Positions 4,315 to 5,147 of a DNA stretch of 5,147 nucleotides are shown in pieces. The translations under genes were made by a program, and so were the position numbers. The notes under the pieces were generated by a model, which saw only the letters and a program-made list of their open reading frames with translations, was not told the DNA's origin and did not search any database. How positions within the stretch are numbered: the first letter of the stretch is position 1; the number at the start of each line of letters is the position of its first letter. This DNA comes from SIG607 sp045648445 (lineage in GTDB: Bacteria; Bacillota; Clostridia; Oscillospirales; Acutalibacteraceae). The stretch spans positions 1 through 5,147 of the forward strand of contig JAZRNY010000002.1 of NCBI GenBank assembly GCA_045648445.1, in the 5' to 3' direction.

Positions 4315-4354
4315 GGGTAGTTCGAACTTAATGACACGAATGAAATGTGCCTGA
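4315..4354 (-). repeat. Type 1 3' tag, copy 3 (after gene F)
   Basis: GGGTAGTTCGAACTTAATG followed by ACACGAATGAAATGTGCCTGA. This copy contains a perfect 10-base palindrome, AGTTCGAACT, which is damaged in the other two copies. It lies eight bases from the stop codon of gene F. Confidence 0.85.
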
Positions 4355-4362
4355 AAACAAGA

Positions 4363-4986
4363 TTATCTATCTATATTGTCATAAAAATCCAATAAAGTTT
4401 TATCAATAATCAATTCTCTTTCTATATAATAAGATATACCCGAAAGAGTTGCTATTCCATTTGAGCAGAATATTTTGGGCTGATGTTCGATTTTGGTTCC
4501 AGTTTCACTAATAAAACAGTCATTAAAAGCATCGTAGAAACCATAATCTAAATTCTTTTCTTCCTCTGTTAACGGAATATTATCAATAGTGAAAAAACTA
4601 CCATTACTCCAATATTGTTTTGTAACGATAATTGGTTTGACAAGCAAGTCAGCATAATTCGGATTGTATTTTTCCATACTAATGACATCGGTTTTACATT
4701 TAAATATTACAATCACATTTTGTCCGTTTGTCCAATTGCTGTATGGATTACATATATTTGAACGTATAACCTTGCCGTAGAAATAAATATTATCCCTTGG
4801 ACTAACTAAAAACACATCGCCTTCTTGAGGTTGGATTCGTTTTCTTTTAATAACCTTAAGCCTGTATTCATTAGGGTCTGCATCATAAAGCCAATCCAAC
4901 TGCTTTTTGATCGATTCACTTTGTGCATTATATCGCGCTTTCCAAGCTCTCGTAAGGATATTATCATTAAGATTTTTTAAATTCAT
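4363..4986 (-). CDS. Imm26-like immunity protein (gene F)
   Basis: This 207-residue soluble protein has no signal or membrane segment. After a charged helical N-terminus (1-45) comes KRIQPQEGDVFLV (48-61), then YFYGKVI (68-74), a strand VIVIFKCK (91-98), LLVKPIIVTKQYWSNGSFFT (114-133) with NIPL following, and a final SGISYYIERELIID helix (182-195). The order GDVF, YGKVI, LLVxPIIVTK, W-x-x-G-x-F matches my memory of the Imm26 family, which protects cells from toxins of polymorphic toxin systems. The central domain looks complete. The ATG at 4986 follows GGTGGTGA. No toxin gene adjoins it, so it would be an orphan immunity gene in a row of independently expressed modules. The assignment is by motif recall only; the toxin it might counter cannot be named. 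Confidence 0.7.
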   Translation of the reverse strand: MNLKNLNDNILTRAWKARYNAQSESIKKQLDWLYDADPNEYRLKVIKRKRIQPQEGDVFLVSPRDNIYFYGKVIRSNICNPYSNWTNGQNVIVIFKCKTDVISMEKYNPNYADLLVKPIIVTKQYWSNGSFFTIDNIPLTEEEKNLDYGFYDAFNDCFISETGTKIEHQPKIFCSNGIATLSGISYYIERELIIDKTLLDFYDNIDR

Positions 4987-5007
4987 AGATTCACCACCAT
5001 TAAAATT

Positions 5008-5036
5008 ATTATAGCATAAAAGCGGAAATAAATCAA
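5008..5036 (-). promoter_or_regulatory. Promoter of gene F
   Basis: TTGATT (-35, 5031-5036), 17-base spacer, extended -10 TGCTATAAT (TATAAT at 5008-5013), then a leader of about 20 bases ending in GGTGGTGA. The same -35 and spacer occur in front of genes A and C. Confidence 0.88.
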
Positions 5037-5147
5037 TGCGGAGCGTGTATATCCCTTCGGGGAATGACGGACTTCGCCCTTATTGCATCAATTCCGCAAG
5101 GAATTGCATATCATCAACTTCGTAAGAAGTTGTATATCATCAACGGT
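5034..5147. repeat. Left half of a palindromic hairpin array, cut by the window end (array 4)
   Basis: It starts with a decayed version of the promoter-proximal hairpin (CAATGCGGAGC, 5034-5044), then a degenerate stretch with CCC-TTC-GGG. Intact units AATTCC/GGAATT (5090-5105) and AACTTC/GAAGTT (5116-5131) follow with CATATCATC and GTATATCATC linkers. These two stems are the same, in the same order, as in the left half of array 3. The last six bases (AACGGT) are an opened hairpin arm whose partner (AACCGTT) is found at bases 1-7. Confidence 0.88.

Overview
The window reads as low-GC Gram-positive chromosomal (or possibly circular) DNA. It is most consistent with a gut-type clostridium, because of the A+T-rich codons, GGTGA/GGTGGTGAT ribosome binding sites, TGN-TATAAT promoters and short hairpin terminators; no rRNA, tRNA or housekeeping gene is present to fix the lineage. 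All six credible genes lie on the minus strand: A (225-836, polytopic membrane protein), B (1137-1682, two-helix membrane protein), C (2023-2841, YD-repeat lipoprotein), D (3132-3458, small three-helix membrane protein), E (3633-4115, small lipoprotein) and F (4363-4986, Imm26-like immunity protein). No plus-strand gene is convincing.

The striking feature is the layout. It is not an operon but a row of six single-gene modules. Each carries its own near-identical promoter immediately upstream, the gene, usually a conserved 3' tag just after or overlapping the stop codon, and usually a strong intrinsic terminator. An elaborate inverted-repeat block then leads to the next module's promoter. Two tag families exist: type 1 after A, E and F, and type 2 after B and C. 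D has only an apparent remnant.

The inverted-repeat blocks are of two kinds. Hairpin arrays (893-1047, 2890-3080, and 5037-5147 continuing into 1-132) are rows of different 10-20 bp hairpins joined by a constant linker. The linker reads TATCATCA (or TGTAATCA) in the left half and its reverse complement in the right half. The simple-repeat blocks (1796-1888, 3508-3536, 4163-4272) use TTATTACC-like or ATTATTCATT-like repeats. Full-length blocks of both kinds share one geometry: left arm, a central single arm complementary to the 3' arm of the final hairpin, an inverted right arm, then the final hairpin. The unit family differs between blocks but the geometry does not.

The left and right ends of the window each hold half of one such array. 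Read end to start, they complete a CAACGG-TAA-CCGTTG hairpin with correct linkers, so the sequence could be a closed circle or a tandem unit.

One product resembles the Imm26 immunity family and the others are small membrane proteins or lipoproteins. A reasonable inference is therefore an accessory array of exchangeable, independently expressed genes, perhaps orphan immunity or surface-defence genes, assembled by recombination at the tags or repeats. No integrase, transposase, replication gene or toxin is visible, so the mobilising machinery, if any, lies elsewhere.
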